A stretch of DNA of 64,000 nucleotides. It comes from Mytilus galloprovincialis. Taxonomy: Eukaryota; Mollusca; Bivalvia; Mytilida; Mytilidae. Where the stretch lies: contig NC_134849.1 in assembly GCF_965363235.1 (NCBI RefSeq), positions 63,383,122 through 63,447,121 on the forward strand, in the 5' to 3' direction. The position numbers were made by a program, and so were the translations under genes. How positions within the stretch are numbered: position 1 is the stretch's first letter; every line of letters starts with the position of its first letter. Below are positions 45,409 through 57,095 of this stretch, piece after piece. The notes below the pieces were generated by a model. It saw only the letters and a list, made by a program, of their open reading frames with translations. It was not told the DNA's origin and made no database searches.

Positions 45409-45777
45409 TTAAATGTTAGGCACAATATATTGAAATGTTAAACACAATATATCAAACTGATATGCCTCACATCTGTTTTTACCACAATATCCACATTTTT
45501 GAAAACATTTTCCTTCACATATTGAATCAGATTTTATGACCCGTTTAAGATATAAAGTTTTCAGTAAAAACATCTGTAGGTACTCCCCAAAAAAGAGAAT
45601 TAGCAACCTTGAACTAGCAAGATACCATTTTTTTTCCAGGTAATATCCTTTTTCAGACTTTTGGTGAACAATTACCATTGTGTTTTTTGTGAATCCCTTT
45701 CCTTTTTTACCATGTGGAATTGCTATGAGAGTATTACACCAAATGTCAGCTCCCTCTAAAAAAAATCTAATTGTCAA
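45409..45777 (-). other. Unassigned 122-codon open frame
   Basis: The predicted peptide starts MTIRFFLEGADIWCNTLIAI and ends in a cysteine-rich segment (CEGKCFQKCGYCGKNRC). I do not recognise the family. No splice context, promoter or paralogue in the window supports it, and the surroundings are repeat-rich. It could be chance or a remnant exon. Confidence 0.25.
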
Positions 45778-45888
45778 TCCTTAGTTTTTCTATACATTTA
45801 AATGCGTAAGTTCTCTCAGTTTGAATTTCTTGTTCATTTGAACAAAAAAAACAAACAAACAAAAAACAGTTATTCCATAATCTTCTTC

Positions 45889-45993
45889 CGAAAAAATACA
45901 CAACTTCAAGAGTGACGACCTAATAGGGAATACGTTCATATGATTGGTCGAGAAGACTTCCGGTCGTCACTCTTGAAGTTGTTTATTTTTTCG
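45889..45993. repeat. Foldback palindrome, 32-bp arms and 41-bp loop
   Basis: 45889-45920 and the complement of 45962-45993 differ at one base (core 'acaacttcaagagtgacgac'). Confidence 0.9.
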
Positions 45994-46110
45994 ATAGACG
46001 ACATTGACGGAACTACTTTTTTTGTAACCAATGGCGGCTAAAATAACACTGTCAGGCTCGACGTTAAAAAAATACTTATTTTCACTTATCCGTGTTGTTA
46101 AAGAATTTTA

Positions 46111-46260
46111 AGGATTAAATGGCTTTAAAAAGGAATTTATTGGTGTATAAACTGGACCAAGTCACTCACAAACATATCATAAAGTCCTTCGGACTTTATT
46201 AGTAAGTGAATTGGTCCCCTTTATACACCAAAAAATTCCTTTTAAAAGGCGTTTAATCCT
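46111..46260. repeat. Foldback palindrome of 150 bp
   Basis: The left arm ('aggattaaatggctttaaaa', 'ttggtgtataaactggacca') is mostly complementary to the right arm ('tggtcccctttatacacc', 'aaaaggcgtttaatcct'). The centre contains 'ataaagtccttcggactttat'-type dyad symmetry around 46179-46199. Confidence 0.85.
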
Positions 46261-46264
46261 ATAA

Positions 46265-46400
46265 AAAATGAACAAAAAATAAATATATAACACAGCAACA
46301 AACAACAACAACTGAATTACAGGCTCCTGACTTGGGACAGGCACATACATATATAATGTGGCAGGGTTAAACATGTTAGTGGGATCAAGTCTTCTGTTTA
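46265..46400 (+). repeat. Dispersed mussel repeat, fragment
   Basis: 'attacaggctcctgacttgg', 'gacaggcacatacatat' and 'ggttaaacatgttagtggga' form the second half of the 'gatgtggtatgattgc' family. It is the reverse complement of 37550-37640. Confidence 0.75.
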
Positions 46401-46673
46401 GTTATGTTAAGAATTTTAATATAGAATGGAAAAATACTTTAAAATAATTTAAAACAGGAACAAACAATAAAAGCTGAAAATGAGCAAAACAAACCCACCC
46501 AAAAACTGTAGTGGGCTAGAATGCTCATGAAGAGTAAGCAGTTACTGCTCCACTAGTGGCACCAGTTCTGCTACTCCTTAAAATGAACAGATGGTGATGA
46601 CAATATATGAATTGATTAATACTTTCTAAATGTGTATAGATTAAAACTTGAACATTCTTTTATTAACTTTCAG

Positions 46674-46896
46674 TTCCTAGACTCACAGTCACAAAGTTTG
46701 TCACAAATTTCTTCTTGGAGTCAGGAAAATATGGAAACATCTTTATCTGACCTAAATAAAGGAATTGACATCATAAGTAGAGGCCATTCAAGTCCTGTCA
46801 AATTTCAAGTGAGAAGTGATATAAGTAGCCTAAAACCTTCCACGAAAAGAACTGTGAAACGTAAAGTAGTTTCAGCCATTGACACTGTCCTTAATG
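46674..46896 (+). CDS. Exon 1 seen of the DDE-like gene
   Basis: It encodes a Ser/Gln-rich, probably unstructured segment beginning FLDSQSQSLSQISSWSQEN and ending in a basic stretch (STKRTVKRKVVSAIDTVLNG). Acceptor ctttcag, donor gtaagc; it enters in phase 0 and leaves in phase 1. An upstream start is not visible. Confidence 0.75.
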
Positions 46897-47259
46897 GTAA
46901 GCTCATTTATTTTTATTAAATAAATTATTATGAAGCTGACTCTCACTGATAAAAATAATATAGAGTTATGTCCCTTTTTAACTTGATATGACAGCCATTC
47001 TCATATATTATATTTTACTTATATATTATAAACAAATTATACATAAACACATGACATGATATAACTTATTAAATTTTCTTTTAAATGCAATTGCAAGGAA
47101 GGACAATAACATTTTATTTACAGTCATTCACTGTTCAAAAAACTTTTGAGAATGAGTTATCTCCCTTAGTAAATGACCATTTTAGCAAAAAATGGCAAGC
47201 CATTAACAGTACTATGGTTTGAAAACTGTAGACTATTAAATTAATCTATAAATTTAAAA

Positions 47260-47640
47260 ATAAGAATATGTGGTAAAATTACCAATGAGATATATTGCCA
47301 TCCAATGCCAAATGTCATATATGATCAATTATAGATCACAGTATTGGCCTTCAACCTGGAGCATTGACTCACATTGCAAGGTAAAATATAAAAGGACCCA
47401 GAATGACCAGTGTAAAATAATTCAAAAGATACAATCCAATTGCCAGATGTACATAAAAAATTAATAAGGAGACTGTTGTTCTGTATAATTGTGCCCCTAA
47501 TAAGTGGTGAATATCCAAAATTGTAACCTTAAAATATAAAAAAGAAGATGTGGTGTAATTGCCAATGACACGACTCTTCACAAGAGACAATATGACACAG
47601 AAATTAAAAACTATAGGTCGTTATACAGTCATTTCTTTTT
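47260..47640 (+). repeat. Two dispersed mussel repeat copies in an intron
   Basis: 47265-47420 is a diverged copy ('gtggtaaaattaccaatg', 'ggacccagaatgaccagtg'), and 47545-47630 a better one ('gatgtggtgtaattgccaat', 'acaagagacaatatgacac', 'aactataggtcg'). Both lie in the first visible intron of the DDE-like gene. Confidence 0.65.
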
Positions 47641-47775
47641 TACTGTGCCCTCAGTAAAAAAACTTTGAAGGGTTAAACATTTGGAATATTTACTTTGCCT
47701 GAGCATGCTGAGGGTCATAATTGTATAATAATATTCATAACATAAAAATCACTAACTGAATTGGTTTCTCTTCAG

Positions 47776-48027
47776 GTATAGCTCCAGGTCAAAGTCAGGC
47801 ACTTTTTAAGATGATTCAAGATAAAGACCCAGAATCTGCCAACTCATCTGAACTTCAAGAGATCATTGTAAAGATTCATCAGGAGAGTACAGACAGAAAC
47901 ACAAAACAGCAACTTTTGTCATTGATTGCCTTGTCACATACTAAGAAAGATCTTCAACAGCTTATACCTGGGCTGACAGTGTATGCAATAAATGATGCCA
48001 GGAAACATGCTAAAACTAATGGCCATG
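47776..48027 (+). CDS. Exon 2 of the DDE-like gene
   Basis: 84 codons, phase 1 to phase 1: GIAPGQSQALFKMIQDKD, then helical Gln/Lys-rich sequence (KQQLLSLIALSHTKKDLQQL) ending KTNGHG. Acceptor cttcag, donor gtaatt. A helical, perhaps DNA-binding or dimerising, N-terminal segment is possible, but no named domain was recognised. Confidence 0.78.
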
Positions 48028-48702
48028 GTAATTTTAATATCCACATATTATATATTTACCATAACTTGAAGTTGAAAAATTATTGAGATTTTCAATTCAT
48101 TAATAAAAAATAGAATAATATTTTTTGCACAAAAAGATTTACTTACTCTATTATAGAGCATTTCTTAAAGATTATGGTCACAGTTAAAAACAAAAACAGC
48201 TAAGTTTATTTCAGTCAGACACAGCTTTTTCCCATAACTCAAAAACTGTATCTTGATCTTGACCAAAGGTCAGATGTTGAGAGTTAAGGTCACAGTAAGA
48301 AAACTATAATAACAATTGTTTCTAGGCATTACTGCATTGTTTTATTCCAGAATTTGACCCCCAAAGGTCATATCATTTAGGTCAAAGTCACATTCAGAGA
48401 ATGATTTCAATCATATTTAGTCCAAGTACTTACTCCTTTTGATTATTATCATCATTCTTTGTTTATTGATTCATTGATACAAATGTTATTATCATAAAAA
48501 AAAAAGAAATTGCAAAATGTGCTAAGTAAGCATATGAATACCTTTTAGCAGAATAAATTGTTTTGAAAGTGTTAACTACCAGATTTGTTTCTTTGCCTTG
48601 TGGAATGTAAGGAAACAGTAATATGCGAACTAAAATGTTATGAAAATAAAATGTCTGAAGTCTTTCCACTAGTGATTTATAAAAATATTTGCTTTTATTC
48701 AG

Positions 48703-48803
48703 GTGCTATAATACCTAAACAGCTCCCAGTCTTTCGACATAGGATGGATAAAGACAAGTTAGACCATGCCTTAGATTTTTTCTTCAGTCCATCATTTCAC
48801 CAG
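48703..48803 (+). CDS. Exon 3 of the DDE-like gene
   Basis: A 101-bp exon, phase 1 to 0: GAIIPKQLPVFRHRMDKDKL and DHALDFFFSPSFHQ. The phrase (K/R)hR.r.....HhldFl.s....Q is typical of this family from memory. Acceptor ttattcag, donor gtaaaa. Confidence 0.78.
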
Positions 48804-48810
48804 GTAAAAA

Positions 48811-49335
48811 AATATTGATATTGATGAAACTGAATATTCTTACCGTACACAACCTGAGAATATGCATGAGGGAAATTAGTCTTGGTCCAATTATTTCAAG
48901 GGAGATAATTGAACTATTGAGTTTAATATTGCAATATGTAGTAACAGGTCTCGTAAGTGCGACTTCTTATTAACAGCTTGATCAATATTGATGAAACTTT
49001 ACACACTTGCAGTACATAATCCGAGAATGTGCATAAAGGGAAAAAAACCTGGTCAAAAATATTTCAAGAGAGATAATTGAAACTAATTTAGTTTATTGAA
49101 GTTTATGGGTAGTTGGGATATCATTTTAGTGAGTTCTATGCAACTCTTAGATTGCCAGATATTATCCACACAGGTATGTGTCCATTTGTGTTTAAATATA
49201 CCCTAAAAAGCGGGGGTATATAGTGATAGAGAAGTCCATCAATCTGTTTGTTCGTCCGTTTATTCGTCTGTCCATTCGTCCCAGATACTTTGTATCTGCA
49301 ACTCCTTATTAACCACTTATCTGAAAGAAATGAAA
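48811..49335 (+). repeat. Tandem copies of a roughly 140-155 bp repeat, followed by a GTC-type repeat end
   Basis: 'ttgatgaaactttacacac' and 'tttcaagagagataattgaa' type phrases occur twice (about 48815-48960, 48970-49095) and again at 56560-57010. At 49208-49280 'agcgggggtatatagtgata' followed by 'cgtccgtttattcgtctgtc' resembles the end of a microsatellite-bearing interspersed element. Confidence 0.65.
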
Positions 49336-49838
49336 CTTTCTCAGATTCTTTATGATATAATGCCATTGTGCACCTCCTTTTTTGTTTTTGTTTAAATTGA
49401 TTTTTGGGGTTTCCAATACAATAACATGAACTTTGCAAGATGCAGGGGTATAATTTTGTGAAAATAGTGCTCTTACACTATGATTTTGTTAATCAAACTT
49501 TGATTAAGATACTTTAGATATTTAAATGTTTTTTTTTCTATGAGAAAATGGGCTCATAATATTCAGCTGCAACTGCAACTGTTGGTCAGTGAAACTTCTC
49601 TGAAACCATAAAACAGAATATCATGAAACTTTATAGATGATTAGGACTTTTTGTTAAGATTTGTATACACACACAGATTTTGATCAACTAACTTTTTGTA
49701 TGAGTTATGAGTCTTTCAACTATTGAATCTGATAAGATTTGTTTGACTAGTGACAATTATTTGGGCATGGTAATGCGAGTTTTCTCTTTACGGTTCTTGA
49801 ATTATCTAATAATAGCTTAAACCTTTTTTGATTTCTAG

Positions 49839-50385
49839 GTCTCATCCTTTGGTGTAAAGGAAATGAAGTTGGACAATGGAAATACAGTAACAATACCTGA
49901 AGTAGTGAGAACTGCATGTCATGCCACTCTTATAAACGTGTATACAAAATTTTGTACAGAAACTGAATTCCTGCCTTTATCAAGATCCACTTTATTCAAA
50001 ATTCTAAATGCATGTCCATCTTCAAGACGAACAAACCTGAAAGGCCTCGACAATTGTGCCGCTGATGGTGGTGCATCATATGAGACATTGTTAACAACAG
50101 TCAAGGAAATGGGTAACTATGTTGTTGATGAGGAAGTGCAAGTAGAGTTGCGTGACTGCAAGGACAGTTTAAATGCCAGTAAAATTTACTTGAAGACAGA
50201 CTTTAAAGCACACCTCAGGAAATGTGATAAATGTCCAGATCACTGTATCAATTATTCTTTGAGTGATCCAACAGACCAACATCTGCAACAGCACTGTGTC
50301 GACCATCAGCATGACATGGTATGTGAGAGATGTAATTTACTTCCACAAGCAGTCTCCACCATCAAAAGACGTCTTTCTGAATTAG
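49839..50385 (+). CDS. Exon 4 of the DDE-like gene, with a Cys/His-rich segment
   Basis: 182 codons, phase 0 to 1. It starts VSSFGVKEMKLDNGNTVTIP and includes LSRSTLFKILNACPSSRRTN, LKGLDNCAADGGASYETL, and a metal-binding-like cluster CDKCPDHC ... HCVDHQHDMVCERCN. Fully open over 547 bp, the longest convincing exon in the window. Acceptor tttctag, donor gtattt. Confidence 0.85.
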
Positions 50386-50827
50386 GTATTTATTGCAACC
50401 TTAACAAATTTAAATCACTGTTTATTTTGTAATTTGATTTGAATAGATAAACTTTTCTCAGTTTATGCATTAGGTGCACATTACTGTTCAATATAAAAAG
50501 AGAACAATAATACTAGTGTTTTTCATTATTGCTAGTGTCATCAAATAATAAAACATAGTACGATTATAATCATGATTTTTAAGTTTTCTTTGATTTAGAA
50601 AATACACTTTCTTGAAAACAAAGAAAAAGTTAATAAAAAGCAAGGAATTTAATTTTTTAATTTTTTTTCAAAGAGACAACAACCCAACCAAAACATACAA
50701 AACAACTCAAGGCAACCAATGGGCCTTCAACATGCAAGAAATCCTGCACCCAGAGGAGGTCTTAATCAGGCCCATATCTATTTTACTAAAGGCATACTAT
50801 ATCTAGTTGACATTATTTATTTTGCAG

Positions 50828-51117
50828 ACATACCAGATGAAGTTAGAAATGATCTGCTGGCCAGTATAGATGTAGCTGAGGCTAAGATTCTTGAATGGAA
50901 GAGTCATATTGTAAGAGGTGTCAACCAAGATCTAGCAAGGATCCTACTATTAGAGGAATTGAAAGATGGAGAATGTCTCATAATCATGGACTGGGCTATG
51001 AAATTCCTTCCTTTAGCATTTCGTGAGAAACAGAGTGATTGGTTTAGGTTTGGCCAAAAGGAGTTAACTGGCATGTTTCAGTGTGTATTTTTAAAGATGA
51101 AAATCAGAATTTAATTT
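50828..51117 (+). CDS. Exon 5 of the DDE-like gene, frame broken
   Basis: After acceptor ttttgcag it reads DIPDEVRNDLLASIDVAEAK and ILEWKSHIVRGVNQDLAR, then CLIIMDWAMKFLPLAFREKQ and SDWF. Near 51045 the frame shifts: the expected continuation (KGVNWHVSVCIFKDENQN) is present in another frame. D in MDWAMKF would be the first acidic residue of a DDE triad. No good splice donor was found at the end of the exon. Confidence 0.75.
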
Positions 51118-51199
51118 TAATTTCCTTATTCAAAATGCATATAGTCAGTTGAACTTCATAGACCTCACCTATGTTTTATTTCATTTTTTTTTCCTTTGT

Positions 51200-51360
51200 G
51201 GTGTGATTGCCAATTATAGACAATTCTCCATCCAAGACCAATTGTTGTTAATGTAAGCAATTATAGGCTACTATAGCCTTTAACAGAGTCTTAGCCACCT
51301 CAGCAAAGTAAGCTGAAAAGGGTCCCAATATGGCCAATGTAAAACAATTCAGAGGAGATA
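51200..51360 (+). repeat. Diverged dispersed mussel repeat in an intron
   Basis: 'gtggtgtgattgccaattat', 'caattctccatccaagacca' and 'aatgtaaaacaattcagagg' match the order of the family at 24180 and 62090 with many changes. It is an old copy. Confidence 0.6.
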
Positions 51361-51738
51361 AACAAACTGTGTGTTTAAAAAAAAAATCAAGATTATTGAA
51401 GGGGCCAATTTCAACAAAATTTTGAGAAACCTATGAATACATGCATGTAATAAACTACCACATTTAAGGTTGATGACCCCAGTACCTATTAAAAATGGTC
51501 ACCACCAATAACTATTGCTTAAATTTGTCAAAAATATCAGATAAATGATATATAAAGCACCTTTGTTTGTCTCACACAAAATATGTATGTGTTGCCTAGT
51601 AAAATTTAAAAATATTGCTATAAACTGGAAGTTTTTATTCAATACTATCGGTGAAAGATTACAAGCTCTTAGGAGCCTCTTTATAGAATTATCTTTTTAG
51701 TAAAATATTTTTTTAGATTCCTTTTATTTTACTTGCAG

Positions 51739-51934
51739 CAAAGAACATATACACATACAATGGATGCAGTTAAACAAGATTGGGTTGCAGTAGCTTCCGT
51801 GTTAGAGCACACTTTAAGAACAATAAAAATTCAGCTTCCCAGAATCAACACAGTATACTTGAGAAGTGATAATGCAGGATGGTACCATTGTGGCAGTCTT
51901 TGGTTGGCTATACCTAAGATCACTGAAACAACTG
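51739..51934 (+). CDS. Exon 6 of the DDE-like gene
   Basis: QRTYTHTMDAVKQDWVAVAS, VLEHTLRTIKIQLPRINTVY and LRSDNAGWYHCGSL, then TETTG. The motif RSDNAG.YHCG is the most diagnostic of the family; the usual Cys after G is Trp here. Acceptor cttgcag, donor gtaaga, phase 0 to 1. Confidence 0.82.
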
Positions 51935-52580
51935 GTAAGAGAAATAATGTCATTTTGCACTTAAATTCAGATAGACAAACTCCACAACACTATAATCATC
52001 TACTTTAAAAAGCTGGGTTTTAAAGTATATAATTTACTTTAAAATCCCAGGGTATAAATACCATTTATAATTTCATTGGTAATCTATTATACACTATAAG
52101 AATAACCATTGTCTATCTGTGCATGTATGAGAACCTTGCAAGGTACGCACATACAAAATAAAGTTAACCTATTACTAATATGCTGCCAGATCACTATATC
52201 CATAAGTCTTGCTTTTTGGGACAGAAATTATTATGTCACACAATGCATTGCCTATATTTTTAGTGATACAGTCAGTACATTGATATTTGAAAATATAAGC
52301 CAGTTGGATCAAAGGGAAATATACAAATTGCCAGAAATAACCGTAATATATATATAGCTAGTTCATTGATGACTTTAAAAGTGTTATTTGTTTACATACA
52401 AGTGTCTCAAAATTTGAACTATCATCTACTGCATACTATACTATAAACACATAATATGGAGATAGTTATGCTTTGAAAATTTGTGTGGAAGTTCTCTGTT
52501 ATGTTGAAGGCTTGTCAACACAATTCAACTCTGGTGTCATTAAGTTGAATTAATGTACATGTATATTTTTATTTTTTTAG

Positions 52581-53586
52581 GCATAACAATTGCACGGTAT
52601 GACTATAGTGAGCCACAAAATGGTAAATCATATTGTGACGCAAAGATTGCCCATATGAGAGGGAAAATCAGAAGATCAGCTGCATCTGGTAGTGATGTTT
52701 TAACTGCCTCAGATATGAAAATGGCCATTGACAAACATGGTGGAGTAACATCCTGCCAAGCAGCATATGTAGCTGTAGATCCTAATTCTCTCGTTAAGAA
52801 GATCGCCTGTCCTATTAAGGCAATTACAAAGATTTCAAATGTCAGATTCAACAACGATGACACAATAACAGCCTGGAAGGCATTTGAAATTGGAAATGGG
52901 AAGAAGATTTCTATAAATAGTACTTTAAATGATGTAGAATTGAATGTTGATGTCCATGCAAACTTTACAATTCCTACACAACCTGATGGTATTATAAAAA
53001 AAACAACTATGCCAAAACAGACAGATTCAGAGTCATTTAACATCAGTTGTCCAGAAATTGGCTGTATACTGTATTTTGAATCGTACAGTGACATGAACAA
53101 CCATTGTCTGCTAGGCAACCATGAACACCAAGATCATAAAGGAAGCACCTTTAATGATATTAAATTGAGATGGAAGGAGTCTGCTTTAACCTAACTGAAG
53201 ACACAATCAAATTCAGATGTGAGACTGGGTTAAAGCAAGGCTCCAATGAACAAATAATGGGATGGGCCTTAAAGAAGGAAAGAAAGGTTGTAAGATTTTC
53301 AGACAATGTAAAATCTTACTTGAGCAACATTTTTGAAGAAGGTGAAAGAAGTGGAATTAAAGCTAATCCTTCAACTGTTGTCAGGAACATGAGAGTGGCA
53401 AGGGATGAAAATGGAAACAAAAGGTTCACCCCTAAAGAATAATTAGAACTTGGACAGATTACATCCTTTTTCTCCAGATTGGCTGTTATGCAGAGATGTA
53501 AAACACCAATTGCAGATATTGACCAAGATCTTGATGCTGTTATTCTTGCTTTAAACAAGGCTGATGCTGTTGAACAATTATTGTGA
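52581..53586 (+). CDS. Exon 7 of the DDE-like gene, with SEPQ motif and C2H2-like finger, disrupted
   Basis: GITIARYDYSEPQNGKSYCD, ASGSDVLTASDMKMAIDKHG, and later a C-x4-C-x12-H-x5-H finger (CPEIGC ... NNHCLLGNH). Near 53176 one base appears missing and the frame changes, continuing with VCFNLTEDTIKFRCETG. A TAA at 53440 interrupts the C-terminal part, which then runs on (LELGQITSFFSRLAVMQRC) to TGA at 53584-53586. The acceptor is tttttag. This exon alone shows that the gene is no longer intact. Confidence 0.82.
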
Positions 53587-53744
53587 AAAACTTTTTTAAT
53601 CATGTAGTTTAGGCCCCTAATTTGCTTGTGCCATATTTTTGCTGTTAATCACTTTTGGTTAGATAACATGCTATGATAAATCAAAGTTTAATGGGTTTTT
53701 TCTGAAATACTGATCCATGGAGCAAAACTATTTACCTTCATTTT

Positions 53745-56065
53745 TAGCTCACCTGGCCCGAAGGGCCAAGTGAGCTTTTCTCATCACTTGGCGTCCGTCG
53801 TCCGTCGTCGTCCGTCGTCCGTCGTCCGTCGTCCGTCGTCCGTCGTCCGTCGTCGTCGTCCGTCGTCGTTAACTTTTACAAAAATCTTCTCCTCTGAAAC
53901 TACTGGGCCAAATCAAACCAAACTTGGCCACAATCATCATTGGGGTATCTAGTTTAAAAAATGTGTGGCGTGACCCGGTCAACCAACCAAGATGGCCGCC
54001 ACGGCTAAAAATAGAACAAAGGGGTAAAATGCAGTTTTTGGCTTATAACTCAAAAACCAAAGAATTTAGAGCAAATCTGACATGGTAAAAATGTTTATCA
54101 GGTCAAGATCTATCTGCCCTGAAATTTTCAGATGAATCGGTCAATCGGTTGTTGGGTTGCTGCCCCTGAATTGGTAATTTTGAGGAAATTTTGCTGTTTT
54201 TGGTTATTATCTTGAATATTATTATAGATAGAGATAAACTGTAAACAGCAATAATGTTCAGCAAAGTAAGATCTACAAATAAGTCAACATGACCAAAATG
54301 GTCAGTTGACCCGTTTAGGAGTTATTGCCCTTTATAGTCAATTTTTAACCATTTTTCATAAATTAAATTAATCTTTTACAAAAATCTTCTCCTCTGAAAC
54401 TACTGGGCCAAATTAATCCAAACTTAGCCACAATCATCTTTGGGGTATCTAGTTTAAAAAATGTGTGGCGTGACCTGGTCAACCAACCAAGATGGCCGCC
54501 ACGGCTAAAAATAGAACAAAGGGGTAAAATGCAGTTTTTGGCTTATAACTCAAAAACCAAAGCATTTTGAGGAAATCTGACGGGATAAAAATGTTTATCA
54601 GGTCAAGATCTATCTGCCCTGAAATTTTCAGATGAATCAGTCAATCGGTTGTTGGGTTGCTGCCCCTGAATTGGTAGTTTTGAGGAAATTTTGCTGATTT
54701 TGGTTATTATCTTGAATATTATTATAGATAGAGATAAACTGTAAACAGCAATAATGTTCAGCAAAGTAAGATCTACAAATAAGTCAACATGACCAAAATG
54801 GTCAGTTGACCCGTTTAGGAGTTATTGCCCTTTATAGTCAATTTTAACCATTTTTCATAAATTAAATTAATCTTTTACAAAAATCTTCTCCTCTGAAACT
54901 ACTGGGCCAAATTAATCCAAACTTGGCCACAATCATCTTTGGGGTATCTAGTTTAAAAAATGTGTGGCGTGACCTGGTCAACCAACCGAGATGGCCGCCA
55001 CCGCTAAAAATAGAACATAGGGGTAAAATGCAGTTTTTGGCTTATAACTCAAAAACCAAAGCATTTTGAGGAAATCTGACAGGGATAAAAATGTTTATCA
55101 GGTCAAGATCTATCTGCCCTGAAATTTTCAGATGAATCGGTCAATCGGTTGTTGGGTTGCTGCCCCTGAATTGGTAATTTTGAGGAAATTTTGCTGTTTT
55201 TGGTTATTATCTTGAATATTATTATAGATAGAGATAAATTGTAAACAGCAATAATGTTCATCAAAGTAAGATCTACAAATAAGTCAACATGACCAAAATG
55301 GTCAGTTGACCCCTTTAGGAGTTATTGCCCTTTATAGTCAATCTTTAACCATTTTTCATAAATCTAAGTAATCTTTTACAAAATCTCCACTGAAACTACT
55401 AGGCCACAATCATCTTTGGGGTATCTAGTTTGAAAAATGTGTCCGATGACCTGGCCATTCAACCAAGATGGCCGCCACGGCTAAAAATAGAACATAGGGG
55501 TAAAATGCAGTTTTTGGCTTATAACTATGAATTCAAAGCATCTAGAGCAAATCTGACAAGAAGTTAAATTGTTAATCAAGTCAATATCTATCTGCCCTGA
55601 ATTTTTCAGATGAATTGGACAACTGGTTGTTGGGTTGCTGCCCTCCAATTGGTAATTTTTAAAGAAATTTTGCCGTTTTTGGTTATCTTGAATACTATTA
55701 TAGATAGCGATAAACTGTAAACAGCAATAATGTTCAGCAAAGTAAGATCTACAAATAAGTCAACATGACCTAAATGGTCAATTGACCCCTTAAGGAGTTA
55801 TTGCCCTTTATAGTCAATTTTTAACAATTTTCATTAATTTGGTAAATATATGTAAATTTTTACCAAATATAGTTCTCTGTTACTAATGGGCAAAGTTCAT
55901 TATAGATATAATTGTAAGAAGCAAAATCGTTCAGTAAAGTAAGAACTTCAAACACATCACCATCACCAAAATACAATTTTGTCATGAATCCATTTGTGTC
56001 CTTTGTTTAATATGCACATAGACCAAGGTGAGCGACACAGGCTCTTTAGAGCCTCTAGTTTATAT
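53745..56065 (-). mobile_element. HINE-like element family 1: terminal hairpins, CGTCC microsatellite and four tandem 500-bp core units
   Basis: At the left is a hairpin (about 53746-53776, 'gctcacctggcccgaa' pairing with 'gggccaagtgagc'), then a (cgtccgt)n microsatellite at 53788-53870. Four tandem core units of about 500 bp follow, starting near 53873, 54374, 54873 and 55373; the last is more diverged. The right end ('ggctctttagagcctc') is a second short hairpin. Read on the minus strand this gives core repeats, microsatellite and 3' hairpin next to a T-rich target, the plan of Helentron-associated elements (DINE-1/HINE and bivalve pearl-type elements). No coding capacity is seen. Confidence 0.65.
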
Positions 56066-56559
56066 TTAAAAAAACTCTAACCTAATTCACAGAAGAAATT
56101 CATGAATAAAAGACAAGCCAAATACAATGAATATGGGCACTCTGCCTTTTAAAAATAGTAACTTGTTTATTTAAAAAAATACACCTGCTTTTAAGTAAAA
56201 CAAGTCTATAATGAAACATTTTTTTATCTACAATAGTGTATTTGTTTGATTTTCCATCCCACATCAAGTTTTAGTTTTTGGTCAAGGTGGTTTTTGATGA
56301 AGTTAGAGGCACATCAATTTGAAACTTAGTACACATCTTCCTCATGATGTGATTTTTGTGTCGCCTTCATCTCAAGTACAGTTAATTAATGCTTGTGGTA
56401 TACAATGCTTTTTTATACTTTCAACATACATTATATTATGAACACTAGAACAGGCGAGACATTTCAGTGTGTCCACTCTTGTTCAGAATTCGTTTTTTTT
56501 TTTTTTGGGGGGGGGGTGTATACATCTGATAAGTCTCGTATACATGCACAACATCTTCC
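56066..56559. other. Intergenic with poly-T/poly-G tract
   Basis: A run of about 14 T followed by 10 G lies at 56490-56515. No gene is recognised; the open frames there are products of this simple sequence. Confidence 0.45.
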
Positions 56560-57095
56560 TAATGGATGGACCAATATTGATAAAACTTGATACGATTGTA
56601 GTACACAACCTGAGGATGTTCATGAAGGAAAATATTTCTCGTCGAAATTATTTCAAGGGAGATAATTGAATTGACTTTGTTAAATATAGCAATAAATGGC
56701 AACAAGTCTTGTAAGCACACCTTCTTCTAAATGGATTAATCAATGTTGATGAAGCTTTACACAGATGTTGTATACATCTTTAGACATGAGGAAGGAGGAT
56801 ATTTCTTATCAGATGTTTTTTTCAAGGGAGATAATTGAAATTATTAAGTTTAAATATCACAATATGTCGCATTAGGTCTTGTAAGCACAACTCCTTCTAA
56901 ATGACTGTAGCAATATTAATGAAACTTTACACAGTTGAAGTACATGACCATAGAATGTGCATAAAGGAAGATATTCGTGATCTGAAATATTTAAAGGGAG
57001 ATAATTAACTTACTTGATATAGATGTAGTTACTTTATTTTGTTTCCATATACTTCCTTAAAATATGCAAGGGGAGATAACTCTAATCATTTTTTA
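56560..57095 (+). repeat. Tandem copies of the 140-155 bp repeat, three to four units
   Basis: 'tttcaagggagataattga' recurs at about 56650 and 56819, with a variant near 56990. Each is preceded by a 'gaaactttacaca' type phrase and followed by 'caagtcttgtaagcaca' type sequence. It is the same family as 48811-49095. Confidence 0.75.

Larger units (their letters stand above)
46674..53586 (+). pseudogene. Seven-exon gene of an uncharacterised invertebrate family with DDE-transposase-like motifs, disrupted
   Basis: Seven exons with matching splice phases can be read: 46674-46896, 47776-48027, 48703-48803, 49839-50385, 50828-about 51117, 51739-51934 and 52581-53586. The family, which I know from memory as widespread uncharacterised proteins of cnidarians and molluscs, combines a Cys/His-rich middle, MDWAMKF..(R/E)....DW, RSDNAG.YHCG, YD.SEPQ.GK..CD and a C2H2-like finger near the C-terminus. 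D in MDWAMKF, D in RSDNAG and E in SEPQ have the order of an RNase-H-fold DDE triad; that reading is inference. The frame is broken in exon 5 and in exon 7, and one stop interrupts the C-terminal region. No start exon was identified upstream. It may be a decayed domesticated transposase gene or a decayed intron-bearing transposon. Confidence 0.8.

Noticed and set aside
52603-53118. 171-codon minus-strand open frame
   Set aside because: It is the antisense shadow of exon 7 of the DDE-like gene, which has family motifs and a proper acceptor on the plus strand.
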